From contig JAHLEZ010000015.1 in NCBI GenBank assembly GCA_020726505.1, positions 2,153,747 through 2,217,746 on the forward strand: a stretch of 64,000 nucleotides of DNA, in the 5' to 3' direction. Positions within the stretch are counted from its first letter, which is position 1. Each line of letters starts with the position of its first letter. The stretch comes from Leptodontidium sp. MPI-SDFR-AT-0119. Its lineage: Eukaryota > Ascomycota > Leotiomycetes > Helotiales > Leptodontidiaceae. Below the pieces are notes generated by a model, which made no database searches, was not told the DNA's origin, and saw only the letters and a list, made by a program, of their open reading frames with translations. Shown one piece after another: positions 50,401 through 61,060 of the stretch. The translations under genes and the position numbers were made by a program.

Positions 50401-51260
50401 GGATTTGGCAATCGAAAATTATGTAGCGCTCTCTTATTCTCGGCCATCAAGTCGATTGCATCTGTGTAAAGCTTTTTCTGAGCCTCCACGTGGATCCTCA
50501 CATCGATCAAATGGGTCACGTCCTCGGCCTTTCGACTCCAGCCTGTGATTACCAATGCTTTCGTCCATGCTTCATGCGACGAGGTTGCAAAGTTCATCAA
50601 CCGAAGCTTTTTGTTGACATTGTCTGAGGATGAATCTTCCGTTATATTTTGATGAGACGCATTGCCATTGACTGCCGAAGTAGGAGTTGGCATCTGCCCC
50701 AGCTCCTGGATGGTGCTGAGAACATCCGCGTGTGTCTTTTGCGCCAGTCGAGAAATTAGCGTCTGGAGGGGGAAGTAGTTCTCCGCAATATGAACAATCT
50801 CTTCGGGCAGTTGGTTCACACGCGCCTGCATATCCCGTGAATTGCCATTCTCTCCATCGCCATGTCGCGAGCCCTCGGGGACTTTCCCGTTCAGACCATT
50901 TGGCATCGTCAAGCCCGCTGGCGCACTACTTTGGCGTGATTCTCTCGCCTTTCCCCTGTCTTGCATCTTGTCCGAAGCCCCGTTGATACCATTCGGCCGT
51001 TGGTCTCTGTCATGATTCGTATGCGAGCCATTCCTGCTCCCGTGGTCCATGATGACGCCAGGCATGCTCCCTCGTCCTAGATCCTCTTCTAGCCTCTCAA
51101 CCCCTCTCAGGTCTCCCCCGACAGCCCCCGCTTCGACCTTTGCCCGCCCTGTCGGCTCTATCTTGGCTGATGTTTCGGGAGGCAGAGGAGGTCGCTGATT
51201 GAGAAGGGCGCGACGAGCAGAGCCTGCGCTATCGTTGAGGGCCAATGGGCATGGGCGCAA
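47492..51260 (-). CDS. MED14: Mediator complex subunit 14 (Med14/Rgr1)
   Basis: Backbone subunit of Mediator, linking head, middle and tail modules for RNA polymerase II transcription in the nucleus. Exons on the minus strand: 51260-50343, 50292-49076 and 49028-47492. Introns are 50 bp (GTACGT..TTCAG) and 47 bp (GTAAGT..TACAG); both keep frame. The product is 1,223 residues. Residues 1-150 are a disordered N/G/R-rich leader. The conserved Med14 N-terminal domain starts at LPEEIVHIAENYFPL (about 151), includes WSRKAEDVTHLID and runs through TALEVLTTGKASWMPD | LNYIHPPPLT across the first junction. Further family blocks are FTVPGEFDIDLTIADE, WFIDFRF, LLKDGLAGCYKYLHE and DTLRVEILNRPISIQYW. The C-terminus is Gln/Asn/Pro-rich. 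Met66 (51,065; MPGVIMDHG) is an alternative start. Confidence 0.95.
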
Positions 51261-51549
51261 TCAAAGGTAAACACCTAGACTGGCGATTGCGATGCCCACC
51301 GAGCTCCTGAGAGAAGGAGAGATGGAGAGGCTATGCGCTGAAGGATGAGAATGCAGAACGCGATCTTGCATGCAAGGGTGATTGGCTGGCAGATGGAAGC
51401 TGAGGCCGCGGCTGTACGTATTATTTGGTGAAGTGAAGGTAGGATGGAGACAGGACGAGCGACGAATTGATCGAAGAAGGGGAAGAGTCGCTCTCGAATC
51501 GCGGTCGCAGTCCTAAACGTAGGCGCAGTAGTAGTATAAGCCGTTTCTG

Positions 51550-51588
51550 TTGAAGTTGAAGTTGACGTTGACGTTGACGTTGACGTTG
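51550..51588. repeat. Hexanucleotide GTTGAC/GTTGAA repeat
   Basis: Six or so GTTGA(A/C) units in tandem, about 290 bp upstream of the Med14 start codon. Confidence 0.9.
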
Positions 51589-51805
51589 GGGGGTAAGGCG
51601 GCGGCGGATGATGATGATGGCTGGTCTGGATGGTGTGGTGGTATGGGGGTCTAGCTACAAAGAAACTACGGAGGTAGAAGTCGGCGGCGGTGCTGGGCCC
51701 TTTGCTCGGAGCTTTGCGCGAAGGCGAAGGAGAGGGTGCACTAGCGGACGCTTCAGCCGCCATTTAGCCTTCACACGTGATTGCGTGTGGTCAAGTACTG
51801 TTGAA

Positions 51806-51840
51806 GCTGAACCTGAGCCTGAACCTGAGCCTGAGCCTGG
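51806..51840. repeat. Hexanucleotide CCTGAG/CCTGAA repeat
   Basis: About six units of GAGCCT/GAACCT in tandem in the Med14-Atg22 intergenic region. Confidence 0.9.
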
Positions 51841-53705
51841 TAGAGCTTTGACAATAGGTTGTGTGCTTGTAGTGGACTTTTAATTAATCTCAGTAGGCTT
51901 TTATTAATTGCATTTGCAATATTCTACCTGTACTTCATCATCCTGTCCCATTCCCATCACCGCCCTGATTCACGCGGGCAACAGAACAGAACAGAAGAGT
52001 AAGACATTAGCTACTTTTCCTCTATCTACCCAGCCGTGAAAATTTTGTTCTAGGCACTTTCAAGCTCAATTTGTGGCACCGTACTCCTTTTCGTATATTA
52101 ATTACCCTAGACCACCTTGCTGGTAGCATGGCACGGATTCAACTTAGTACTTCCTTTACTGCAGTTAAAATTTAACCATAACTTCGAACCACCAGCTCGC
52201 GAAGCCGAGAGGTTTAAAACAGAGTTGCTGCCTAGGTAGGTGGTCCGGCGGCTTTGTGAGTAGGCCAAATAAGACCTAGTTCTGAGGTCAGTAGTTATGG
52301 ACCTGGACCTTGAAAGTGAAGTGAAGCCCGGAATACTGTTGAATCAACAACTGTACGACATGCTAATTGACTTGCAAAATCAAACTACTCAGATCGTCCT
52401 TTCTATACATGGTCCGGGTGGGAGAAAAAAGTCCTCATCTACCAGCAGCGCTTTTGATGATTAAGTCGGATTCCGAGGTCAAACCGTAACTGCTCACTCA
52501 TTCCAAGTTAGTTTCTGAAAACTCAGAACTATACCCAATGAATACGATTCAGTTTAACAAGAGTCTTATACAAACGAACGGTTTTGTCGGTTTAATTCGA
52601 TCATTCTCCCGAACTAGACTTATTTATTAGTTAATAGTTCTGGGAAATCATAAAGCGTAACCACAAGTAGTGGTGTGTTCTGGTTGTTCTGGTTGTCATC
52701 AAAAGCGTTGTCTACCAGGGACGTAGGTACCTAGTTTGCTTTGGAAAATGAACAGAACCTGCCTAGTACCTAGCTGTACCTAAGCACATTAGCTAGACAT
52801 AGAAGCAGGGCACATATGAAAGAAGGGCAGGTCTCTTCATACTCGGTGCCCAATCCTGCTGCATATGTAGTTGCCAATGACCAAGCAAACGACCTGCTTG
52901 CAGTAGCTGCATTTGTACATTATTTTTCGTCAGCACAATACAGAGTAAGTTTACGATAGTCGCGAGAACAATCCTATTAAGCACAATCCATCTACCATGT
53001 CCTGAACGGGGGTAATATTATCCAGTATCTTCCTTTCTCACATTACCAACAATATTTCCTAATAACAACAGCACATGCGCAATGACGGCAGCATGCATTC
53101 AATGAGAGCATCTCAAGAATCCATCTTCTTAACTTTCACATGTTACTTGATGCGTGATCATGTGCCTTACATTGCCTTACCATGGATCAAGAGGATACTG
53201 CCTTCCAAAATGTTAGCGGCTATTGGGTTGTCTCAACTGGGAGCGAAGGATGACTCTGGCCGATCACGAAACTATTCAAGGTATTCGTAAAGCTCGTTCA
53301 CTCAGTTGAAATTGGTGGCAGTGGCATTCATGTGCAGGCGCAGGTACCATTCTACGCCTCACAGGACTCGTTATCCACCCTCCCTACCATCTCAACCCTG
53401 CCTTCCTCCCCTCCCCTCTCCACCCTCGCCATCTTCCATCCTCCATCCTACATCCACCATCCCACTGGCCCACGATCTTTCCCGCGTTTTGTATATATCA
53501 CTTCGTATATACATCTATATTTCCCCTTCCCTTCTCTCCCCTTCAACAAAGCAATGTCCTGACTGCATCTTGGACCTTGACGATTCGCGTAAGACGCACG
53601 ATGCTCTAATCGCCTTGCTTACTGGTTGTACCATACCTAGGTAGTAGCCCAATCGCCAGCCAGCTCCCGACCTTCAATAGGCAGCTTCGCATCTCCCTCC
53701 CTACA

Positions 53706-55892
53706 ATGGTACCAAGACACGAATCCCAAGCTCTCCCTCTCCCTCGCCCGCGACCGCATCAACCACAACGCGCTCTGTCCTCGAACAGTACAAAGCGATC
53801 ATTCCACTCCTACACATCATCCTTCGAGGCAGATGACGAGCGCTCGAGCTCTGACAACCTCGACAGCATGGGACCAGATCAGGGCTTCAGGGATGGCCCG
53901 TCTCAATACGATGGAGAGGATACGCGTTTGACGAGCCACAAGGAGCTATCAGGATGGTACGCATATGGGTTCGCAGCAGAGGTCTTCGTGATCTGCGGAA
54001 TGGGTGAGTGAAGGGTCGTTAGGGGAGAGCTTCTTTCAAGCTGCTTGGAGCTTTCAGGACAATGTTAAGCTGTGCAGCAGCCTGGACCAAAAGAGCCAGT
54101 ACAATGGATATTCTACAAGTGTTGGATATGGCAGCTCAAAATCTCCAAGAAGGAGGCTGGGCATGAGATCTGAATCTCACAGACTGCTGTACATGTGCTA
54201 GCTTGCGTGCGTTGCTAACGAATTGTAGGATCCTTCATCCCAATCACCCTCGAACAGTTGGCACGCGAAAACGGAGTCCTACTCTCTGATCTCACCTCAC
54301 CATGCCCATCAAGCTCCTCCCATCCAGCACCCAACTTCCCTGGGCCAAACGCCGTCAAGGACCTGGGACAATGTGTGGTTTATGTGCTGGGAATACAGAT
54401 CAACACTGCAAGCTTTGCTATGTACACATTTTCTCTTAGCGTCCTATTTCAGGCTCTCCTCGTGGTCTCCATTAGTTGCGCTGCAGACCACGGCAATTAT
54501 CGAAAACGGCTACTGCTGTTCTTTGCTTTCGCTGGCTCGATAGCGACCATGCTCTTCCTACCAGTCGTTCCCAAGGTATACCTTTTGGCGGCGCTCCTCG
54601 CCATGATAGCCAATACTTGCTTTGGTGCAAGCTTTGTGCTTCTGAACTCCTTCCTGCCATTGATGGTTCGACACCACCCGAGAACACAATACCAGAGTCC
54701 GGATTTTACACCAGATTTGCCATCCACAATTTTGGAGAGCCAACCTTTAGATGCCTCACTAGATGCCCCAGAAGACTTACAAAACCCAACATCTCCACTT
54801 CTATCACCGGCTCCCGACTCGACCCGACCAATGCCACCAGCCAAAGACCTCACGTCTATTGAATTGCAACTTTCTACACAGATATCTTCCACGGGAATTG
54901 GCATTGGTTACAGCGCGGGGCTATTTTTACAATGTGTTTGCATCGTTGTCATCTACGCGCTCCATAGTTCAACATTCTCGCTACGGTTGGCCTTGTTTCT
55001 GGTAGGTGCATGGTGGTGCATCTTTACAATTCCTGCAGCGCTCTGGCTCCGGCCTCGACCTGGTCCTCCCTTGCCAGCAAGTGCCAACGGAAAAAAGAAG
55101 TCTTGGATTGCGTACATAGCCTATGCGTGGATGTCTTTATGGAGGACTGTCAAGCTTGCACGTCGATTAAAGGATATCACTCTATTCTTAGGGGCTTGGT
55201 TTCTCCTGTCGGATGCTATTGCTACGGTCTCTGGCACTGCAGTTCTGTACGCTAAGACTCAACTCCGCATGGAAGCAGCATACCTGGGACTTATCAACGT
55301 AATAGCGACAACAGCAGGTGTCATTGGCGCCTTCTCGTGGGCCTACATCTCTCGAAAATTCGGCCTTCGTCCCCATCAAACAATTCTGGCGTGTATCTGT
55401 ATCTTCGAGATCATCCCTCTATACGGCCTCCTCGGCTATCTCCCGTTCGTAAAGAATTGGGGTGTTATCGGACTCCAGCAACCATGGGAGATGTACCCGC
55501 TCGGCTTCATCTATGGCTTCGTCCTTGGAGGTCTGAGTAGTTATTGTCGCTCTCTCTTTGGGGAGCTTATCCCCCCGGGATCAGAGGCGGCTTTCTACGC
55601 CCTGTATGCCATAACCGATAAAGGCTCAAGCGTTTTCGGCCCGGCCATTGTAGGCGCGATCGTCGATCGAACGGGGGAGATCAGACCGGCGTTCTGGTTT
55701 CTGGCTGTGCTGGTGGGCTTGCCTGCACCGTTAATCTATTTCGTGGATGTCGATAGAGGCAAGGAAGAGGGTGCCAAACTGGCGGAGATTATCGAGGGCT
55801 TCAAAAGTGCGGAGGCGAGTGAGTCGCAGAGCTTACATGAAGAGCAGGGTCTACTGGCTAGCGATGCTGAGGAGGATGAATCAAGGGGATAG
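53706..55892 (+). CDS. ATG22: Atg22-like vacuolar amino-acid effluxer
   Basis: MFS-type permease of the vacuolar membrane that exports amino acids released by autophagic breakdown. Two exons, 53706-54003 and 54229-55892, joined by a 225-bp intron (GTGAGT..TTGTAG, with a CTAAC branch box close to the acceptor); the split Gly codon keeps frame and gives 653 residues. The N-terminal 75 residues are cytosolic and Ser/Pro-rich. The family signature follows: [21 protein letters not shown] | [15 protein letters not shown], then [20 protein letters not shown]. About 12 membrane segments follow, with a long loop (residues about 245-300) between segments, and RFHP-like basic patches. [18 protein letters not shown] near 540-560 is the conserved Atg22 block. 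The C-terminus is acidic (EEDESRG). Slightly longer than typical. It is transcribed divergently from Med14. Confidence 0.94.
54004..54228 (+). other. Intron of Atg22
   Basis: Donor GTGAGT at 54,004, acceptor TTGTAG at 54,228, branch-like GCTAACG 12 bp upstream. It is open in one frame for 66 codons, but splicing is required to join the two conserved parts of the Atg22 signature. At 225 bp it is far longer than the 47-64 bp introns of the other genes here. Confidence 0.85.
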
Positions 55893-56535
55893 ATTACTTT
55901 GCATTTGCCGCCGTTTAGGCACTGTGTTGAATATTTGGGTGCACAGCGATGGAGTTGTGGCTTCACCAGCTTTTCGAAGAATGCAGTCTGCTTCTTGGAA
56001 TGCTCTATCTACTTGCAATTTCTCCACGATCTTTTTAATTGTGGTCAACATATTTTTTAGCTGCTGTACTTCCAAACACCACACACATCAAGCAAATATC
56101 TTGACAACGGTGATCCATCTCCCGTTCCGACCGTACTACACGATGATCACCACATCATCACACGCACACCCCCCTCCCCCCCCTTACATCTCCTCCTCCC
56201 AGACCGCCACAGCTCTCTCACGTTACTAATCCTCTCAGCGGCCGGCCAAGGATCCGAAACTGTAACTCGAACCCTTGGCAGCGAGTTCAAGAACCTCGCA
56301 TTTCACAGAATTAGAGATGGTGGCGTGAACACAGGTAATGCGGTGTTTACTTGGCGGTGATGAGAAGGTGACATAATGGTACCTTTGTTGATATCTGGTC
56401 AGCTATATTAATCACGAAGTTATCCTCGGGAATTCAGTCACTATCTCGGCAAACAAACTCTCCCGATAATCTATTTTACTGAACTTGGCCTGTCGGCGAA
56501 TTCTACAGCCCCTATCTATCTGCCACGTATTCAAC
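55893..56535. other. Intergenic between Atg22 and the small coiled-coil gene
   Basis: It contains the Atg22 3' flank and the 5' flank of the gene at 56,536. A C/A-rich stretch lies at 56,158-56,190. No gene motif seen. Confidence 0.5.
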
Positions 56536-56872
56536 ATGAGTTCCGAAGCTTTCAATTTTCTGCCGCTTTTGCCTGTTGATACTGCGTCCTGCTCGAGTGT
56601 GAGTCGTCAGCATACTCGAAGGTATCGAGTCAGTTCCAAAAACTTATCAAATTACTTCACAGATCATTACGTCCGATGTTGGTACGAGCAACAGCCTTCC
56701 TATTGCTAATAATTCGGGAGATATCAAAGGTTCTGTACCGCTCAATGCCCAATGACTGGAGCCTCGCTTATATCCAGCAGTCAACAAAACTCTCGAGGTC
56801 GAGATCAAGCGCCTCCAAGAGGAGGTGAAAAGGCTGCAAGAAGATATGAAGGGGCTGAAGGAGAGCTCGTGA
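56536..56872 (+). CDS. Small coiled-coil protein, three short exons
   Basis: Exons 56536-56598, 56663-56729 and 56778-56872 encode 74 residues. Introns are 64 bp (GTGAGT..TTCACAG) and 48 bp (GTTCTG..ATCCAG, with a TGACT branch-like box); both preserve frame (phase 0, then phase 1). Context AACATGA at the start. Residues 1-43 are polar without a signal peptide (MSSEAFNFLPLLPVDTASC...). Residues 45-72 form a clear amphipathic heptad coiled coil (VEIKRLQEEVKRLQEDMKGL). I do not recognise a family; dimerisation through the C-terminal helix is inferred. The model rests on three exons staying open and on the coiled-coil pattern, not on homology. The second donor is weak. Confidence 0.62.
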
Positions 56873-57189
56873 GGACCAGGGGATGGGTGGGCATTTCTCG
56901 TTAATGTTAGACGCTCACGGCTTGGTGTTTGATGGTGGAGGGCAGTATCTCATGAGAGTTCTGTCGGTTGGATAGAGACTGTCCATTGGAGCTGAGGGCT
57001 AGCTCACAGCTTGGTAATCTGGTCGTTGAGAGTCTTGCTCAGCATATGTATTGGGCTACCAAGACCAATGGTAGCATTTATATGCCACAGCCAATTTACT
57101 CTGCCCCGCCCTGTCTGCTTAGAGCTCCCCAAAGACCAGTCATATACCGCATGACCAACTCAATCCATTCCAGTTCTTTCTGTAAATCC
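56873..57189. other. Short intergenic stretch, no gene seen
   Basis: Between the small coiled-coil gene and the minus-strand basic-protein gene; the two are convergent. No motif recognised. Confidence 0.5.
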
Positions 57190-57497
57190 CTATGGTCCGT
57201 CGGAGATGGCTGGGGCTGAGGCCTGGGCAGCGGTATGGTATGCGGCTAACCTGGTTGAAGTGGCTGTAACTTTTTTACTAGATCTAGTGAAACGGATAGC
57301 CTTCTCAAGGTTGTACTTCTTCCTAAGCACATTTATCCTATTTCTAACTAGGCGGAGGTTTTCGTAATTTATCTCCTTGGCGATTTTGTCGATATTAATA
57401 GTGAGGGCCGCACTAGTTGTATTCCTGAGGCGAGTGACTAAGAACCCAATATGTTTTTGTCTATGTCACATAGGTCTGCGACTTTGAGGTTAGGCAT
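57190..57497 (-). pseudogene. Small basic helix-rich protein gene, apparently frameshifted
   Basis: The minus-strand ATG at 57,497 has a good context (CAAACATGCC) and opens MPNLKVADLCDIDKN. The frame then hits a stop. Shifted by one base after a run of five A, an 85-codon frame stays open to 57,190: FLVTRLRN, INIDKIAKEINYENLRLVRN, INVLRKKYNLEKA, and a basic, Ala/Ser-rich tail. The pattern of a short helix, a Tyr-Asn turn and RxxxLRKKYNL is like the small Myb/SANT-like or helix-turn-helix proteins common in filamentous fungi. Either one A was lost (pseudogene or sequencing error), or a 32-bp intron (GTGACA..CTTAG) is removed, which is shorter than fungal introns usually are. Confidence 0.5.
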
Positions 57498-58950
57498 GTT
57501 TGAAGTAGGATGTAAGGTTGAATGTAATAGGACCACGATGCAGATTTTTACATTATATTTATCTTGGAGGATCATCGTCGTCTGCGGCAGGCAGATGAGA
57601 CTAGGTAAGCCCAAGAGGGGCTATCCGCTCGACTGACGTGACCTTTATTTACGCGAGATATCAGTTGTGCCCAACCGAATCTGAGCTCATACCTATGTCT
57701 CTCTCCCATCAACCTCCACATTTGCCACAGTTTTATTCATTGGGCTTGACGAGCACTTGATTTTTAAACCGACGTTACTCAAAACGGCAGTAGCCTTGGC
57801 GGCATACGGTTTAGACTGGTGAGTTTTGGACCAAGTAAACAACGTCTCGACTATGGTGTAAAATACCTCTCTCGGTGCTTGTGTGGGTCCGTCTGCCATG
57901 ACTCTTCAATTTCTTTCACATCCGGCCCAGAACTATTGCCTTCGCATTTGATATCCATCTACTTTGGAAACATGGTAAGATCGTATTTAAATAACGTGGT
58001 TCGGGGTTCCAGCGAGAAAGTGAAATAACTACTACCAGGATTCCCCGTAGTATAAACCGAGTTCTGGTTCTAGCTTCTCCAATTGTCTATCATTTCAGAC
58101 ACGCTGGTTATCCCACTGTTGCCCATTGTGAGAGCGAACGATATTCTTTTTGGCATCTCGGACATGCCAAATTTATCACCTGATTCCATCGAGATCCCGG
58201 ATTATTAGTGAGTGGCATCTTCCTATCATCTGGATTTTCGGGCTCCTCCTCCAAATTCACCTAGCGGCGATCCTCCTATCGGAGTAAGTCTAGCGGAATG
58301 GCTGTCTTCGTTTTGCTCGACAGCTGTTGACGAATACCGGAATTGCATCAGTAATGGTGCGTCAACGGACATCTCAAATACCCCCTTGAAGTCTGCTGAC
58401 CTACTGTATACTCGAAAGGTGTTCATATTCGAGCCCAAACACTTCTGTTCATGTCCAATATTTTAGGGAACTGTATTCTAGGCCAAGATAAGAGGAAACA
58501 CCGCAGATATCGAGATCTAAAGAATTCTAAGCAGAAAGTGATTGAGGCTGCCAATGATCACAATAAGCTAGGATATCCCAACTCTCAAACCCAGGAATAA
58601 CTACTCTTAAATACTCAACTACAACATATATTTTGTCTCGAACTTCTCGAACTCTAGCTCAAAGACCCTCTAACTGGAGCAGTGGAGATGCGGAAGAGGC
58701 CAGTTCGCCTTGCCCATTGCTCGCACAGTTGCTGTGTTTGCACCCGAATAAAGTTTCCTGGTAGTTGCTTTTCACACGTTTTATCGTTGTTAGTGACCAA
58801 GGAAGCACTGCATGAGCTGAAGCTGCGAGAGTTTTTGCAAAGTACATCTGGCTTTGCTGGGTCTGGCATGAGGAGGATGCTAGCTACCCATGCGGTCTTA
58901 GCTATGAGATGACGCCATCTCTAACGCGAATGATACACATTCTTGTTCTA
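57498..58950. other. Gene-poor region with coding-like fragments
   Basis: Normal composition. It holds a minus-strand 68-codon frame (57,693-57,899, MADGPTQAPREVFYTIVETL) and a plus-strand open stretch (58,212-58,466, AEWLSSFCSTAVDEYRNC). Neither has a recognisable domain or consistent splice joins, and no complete gene can be proposed. They may be relics of decayed genes. Confidence 0.35.
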
Positions 58951-60784
58951 AGTCCCCCCCCCCCCCCCCCCCCCCACCATTCGGGCCACCTCGCTTAGCA
59001 CACCGCCACTTTCATTAACTCAACTTCAATAATTAATAATTTTCTTATTCCTTTATTGATTTCTCTTATTTTTTATATTTAAGCTGAGAAGATTATAAAG
59101 TCAAAATATACTAAGTACGACGTACTCTAAGCTATTAATATAATCAAAAATGGCAAGTCCGAACGTTGTGCTTTAATTAAGTAGAGTATTTTAAGGTCTA
59201 CTCTTTAACGTCAAATCTATAACCTAAACATTTATTAAGAAGCTGCTAGTCACTTACAAAGGCTACCCCCGGTGTTAGAGGACCGTCTTACGCACTAGAT
59301 TTTGACTCAAGAAGTATTAAGGTTTAACGTTACTTATGCGTAAGTGCGGCTTTTAGGACTCGGCTTTGTGTACTTTAAGGGGGACCCCTCTCCACTCGGA
59401 AACAATAAGTACAACGGTTTTTTAAGCGGAATCCGATTCTTAGTACTAAGAAGTAATATTCTATTGATTCTATATATATTAATAACACAACTACCGAAGT
59501 TATTAAGCCTTAGTTTTAGAAATTAGAGATTCTAGTAATTAAGGCAATTTTACCTAAAAATCAATAGAATATGGACAAAGTAGGAATTATAAAAGGCTTT
59601 AGAGTTAATAAATTAGTTATTAGTTATGCACAACGACGTTTTGTTTAATAGAAACAGCCTAGTTCTCGGAATTAGACCTCGTTTATAGAATATATCTCTG
59701 TAATTAGCAAGAAAACTACTCTACTTATAATATATAAGGGAAAATCGGTCTAATAACAATGGTTTCTAGTAGATATTAATTAATTTAAGTCATGGCAATT
59801 TACAGTAATAGAGAATAAGTGGACAGATAATATTATTATATTAAAATAATTAAAAAATATCTTTATCTCTTAGACGTAACCACGTAATTAAAAACCCTGA
59901 TTACTAGTTTTAGACGGCTATAGAAGTCATAAGACTACGGAATTCCTATAGAAGTGCTTAGAATATAATATATTTGTGTTGTTTTTGCCTATATATACGT
60001 CGCATGTCTTATAACCTTTAGATTTATCGATTTTCTCTCCTCTTAAAGTAGCCTACCGGAAACACCTCAACCTTTTAGTATTAATAATTGATTTTACTCT
60101 AATTAGCAAGCGTAACTTCTTAATATACTATTATAAGGCACGGCAAGAGAGCTTAACGGGTATAAATATCAAAGCTGGCTGAAGAGCTAGTAGCTTATAG
60201 CCGGTAGTTATAGCAAAACCACTTATAAGCCGATTACTATTAGAGAATAACAATTAAGAGCTAGAAACTAGTGCCCTTAAGGACCTTTAGGCTACTAAGG
60301 AAGTGATAGAATTATTAATTCTATAGTCTACTTTAAAGGCTAGTAAAGAACTCCGGTTATAGCTCAATACTTTGTTTAAATTATCACATGACAATCTTCT
60401 AACGCGCCGATTACTTTTTAATAAGGCTATTAAAGCTTTTGATTAAAAGGACTTTGTATTAGGACAAGTAGAGTTAAAGATATAGCAATTAAAAGCTAAA
60501 TTAAATTAATTATAGCCACGGAAAAAAGGAGAGTATAAACTAGTCTAAATACTAAGTTTGCGGATATTTAGGCTATTTATAGAGCCTAAATTGCAGCTAG
60601 AGATTAGGAAATTGTACTTATTAATTCAGATTCAGTAAGAGATTCTAATACGACAGAAGATTACATAGAAATTGAAGCGTTTGTAAAATTATTAAGTGTT
60701 GTTTGAAAAGTGAGGGGAAAATGCGGGGTGGCCCGAATGGGGGGGGTGGCCCGAATGGTGGGGGGGGGGGGGGGGGGGGGGACT
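58951..60784 (+). mobile_element. Fot1/pogo-like DNA transposon, copy 2
   Basis: 1,834 bp flanked by TA (58,949-58,950 and 60,785-60,786). Termini are AGT plus a 22-base C-run and ACCATTCGGGCCACCTCGC, and the inverse GCCCGAATGG plus a G-run and ACT. The decayed transposase on the plus strand (about 59,060-60,710) is the best-preserved copy here: GFVYFKGDPSPLG and FLSGIRF match the CENP-B-type DNA-binding region of pogo transposases. The C-terminus carries a basic run and an acidic end (about 60,520-60,690). It aligns with 309-2,416 but lacks the solo LTR. The GGGTGGCCCGAATGG segment is duplicated next to the right G-run (60,725-60,757). Confidence 0.88.
60760..60781. repeat. Poly-G tract at transposon right end
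   Basis: A G-run closing the right terminus of Fot1 copy 2, mirrored by a 22-base C-run at 58,954-58,975. Confidence 0.9.
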
Positions 60785-61060
60785 TACAACATCCTGCCAA
60801 TGATATGAGGCCGTAGTGAAAGTGAGGTGTATGTTTGCAACTGATAGGTCGAATTGAGCACCCGAAGGGGTATCGTCGCCCAAGAAGACACGAATAGGGA
60901 TAGACATCAAGACTCGGAATAATGGGGTTGTTGGACGGCTGAACCAGTCAATTGGGATACCACGCAACAATTCCCGAGCCAAATAGGGTCTGCAAGAAGA
61001 AGCTACTGGGATTTCTAACCCGCAAGTTCTTCGGTGCTCGCTGCCACCTGAATTATTGAG
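60785..61060 (-). pseudogene. Minus-strand reading frame interrupted by Fot1 copy 2
   Basis: A frame open from about 61,060 down to 60,785 includes REIPIDWF-like residues (GIPIDWFSRPTTPLFRVLM) and ends TASYHWQDVV at the TA insertion site. Omitting the transposon and one TA continues it without a stop for 16 more codons (EQECVSFALEMASSHS) at 58,948-58,899 before a stop. That suggests a host gene was disrupted. The family is unknown, no start codon is certain, and an upstream exon (about 61,190-61,045, PKILHASVYKQYLEA) cannot be joined in phase. Confidence 0.35.

Larger units (their letters stand above)
51261..53705. other. Divergent promoter region between Med14 and Atg22
   Basis: About 2.4 kb between the two divergent gene starts. 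Near Med14 are two simple repeats: GTTGAC/GTTGAA units at 51,550-51,588 and CCTGAG/CCTGAA units at 51,806-51,840. A long C/T-rich stretch (about 53,376-53,560) lies just upstream of Atg22, typical of a fungal core promoter. The minus-strand frame 51,275-51,763 (low complexity) and small frames around 52,800-53,300 lack any support as genes. Confidence 0.6.

Noticed and set aside
51275..51763. 162-codon minus-strand frame just upstream of Med14
   Set aside because: Low-complexity His/Pro/Ser/Thr composition produced by the hexanucleotide repeat; no domain; it ends 15 bp before the Med14 start and is most likely 5' leader or promoter.
53306..53644. 112-codon plus-strand frame rich in Pro/Ser/Leu
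   Set aside because: It arises from the C/T-rich promoter stretch of Atg22 and has no domain.
54004..54201. 66-codon frame directly after Atg22 exon 1
   Set aside because: It lies inside the Atg22 intron; splicing is required to restore the conserved family signature.
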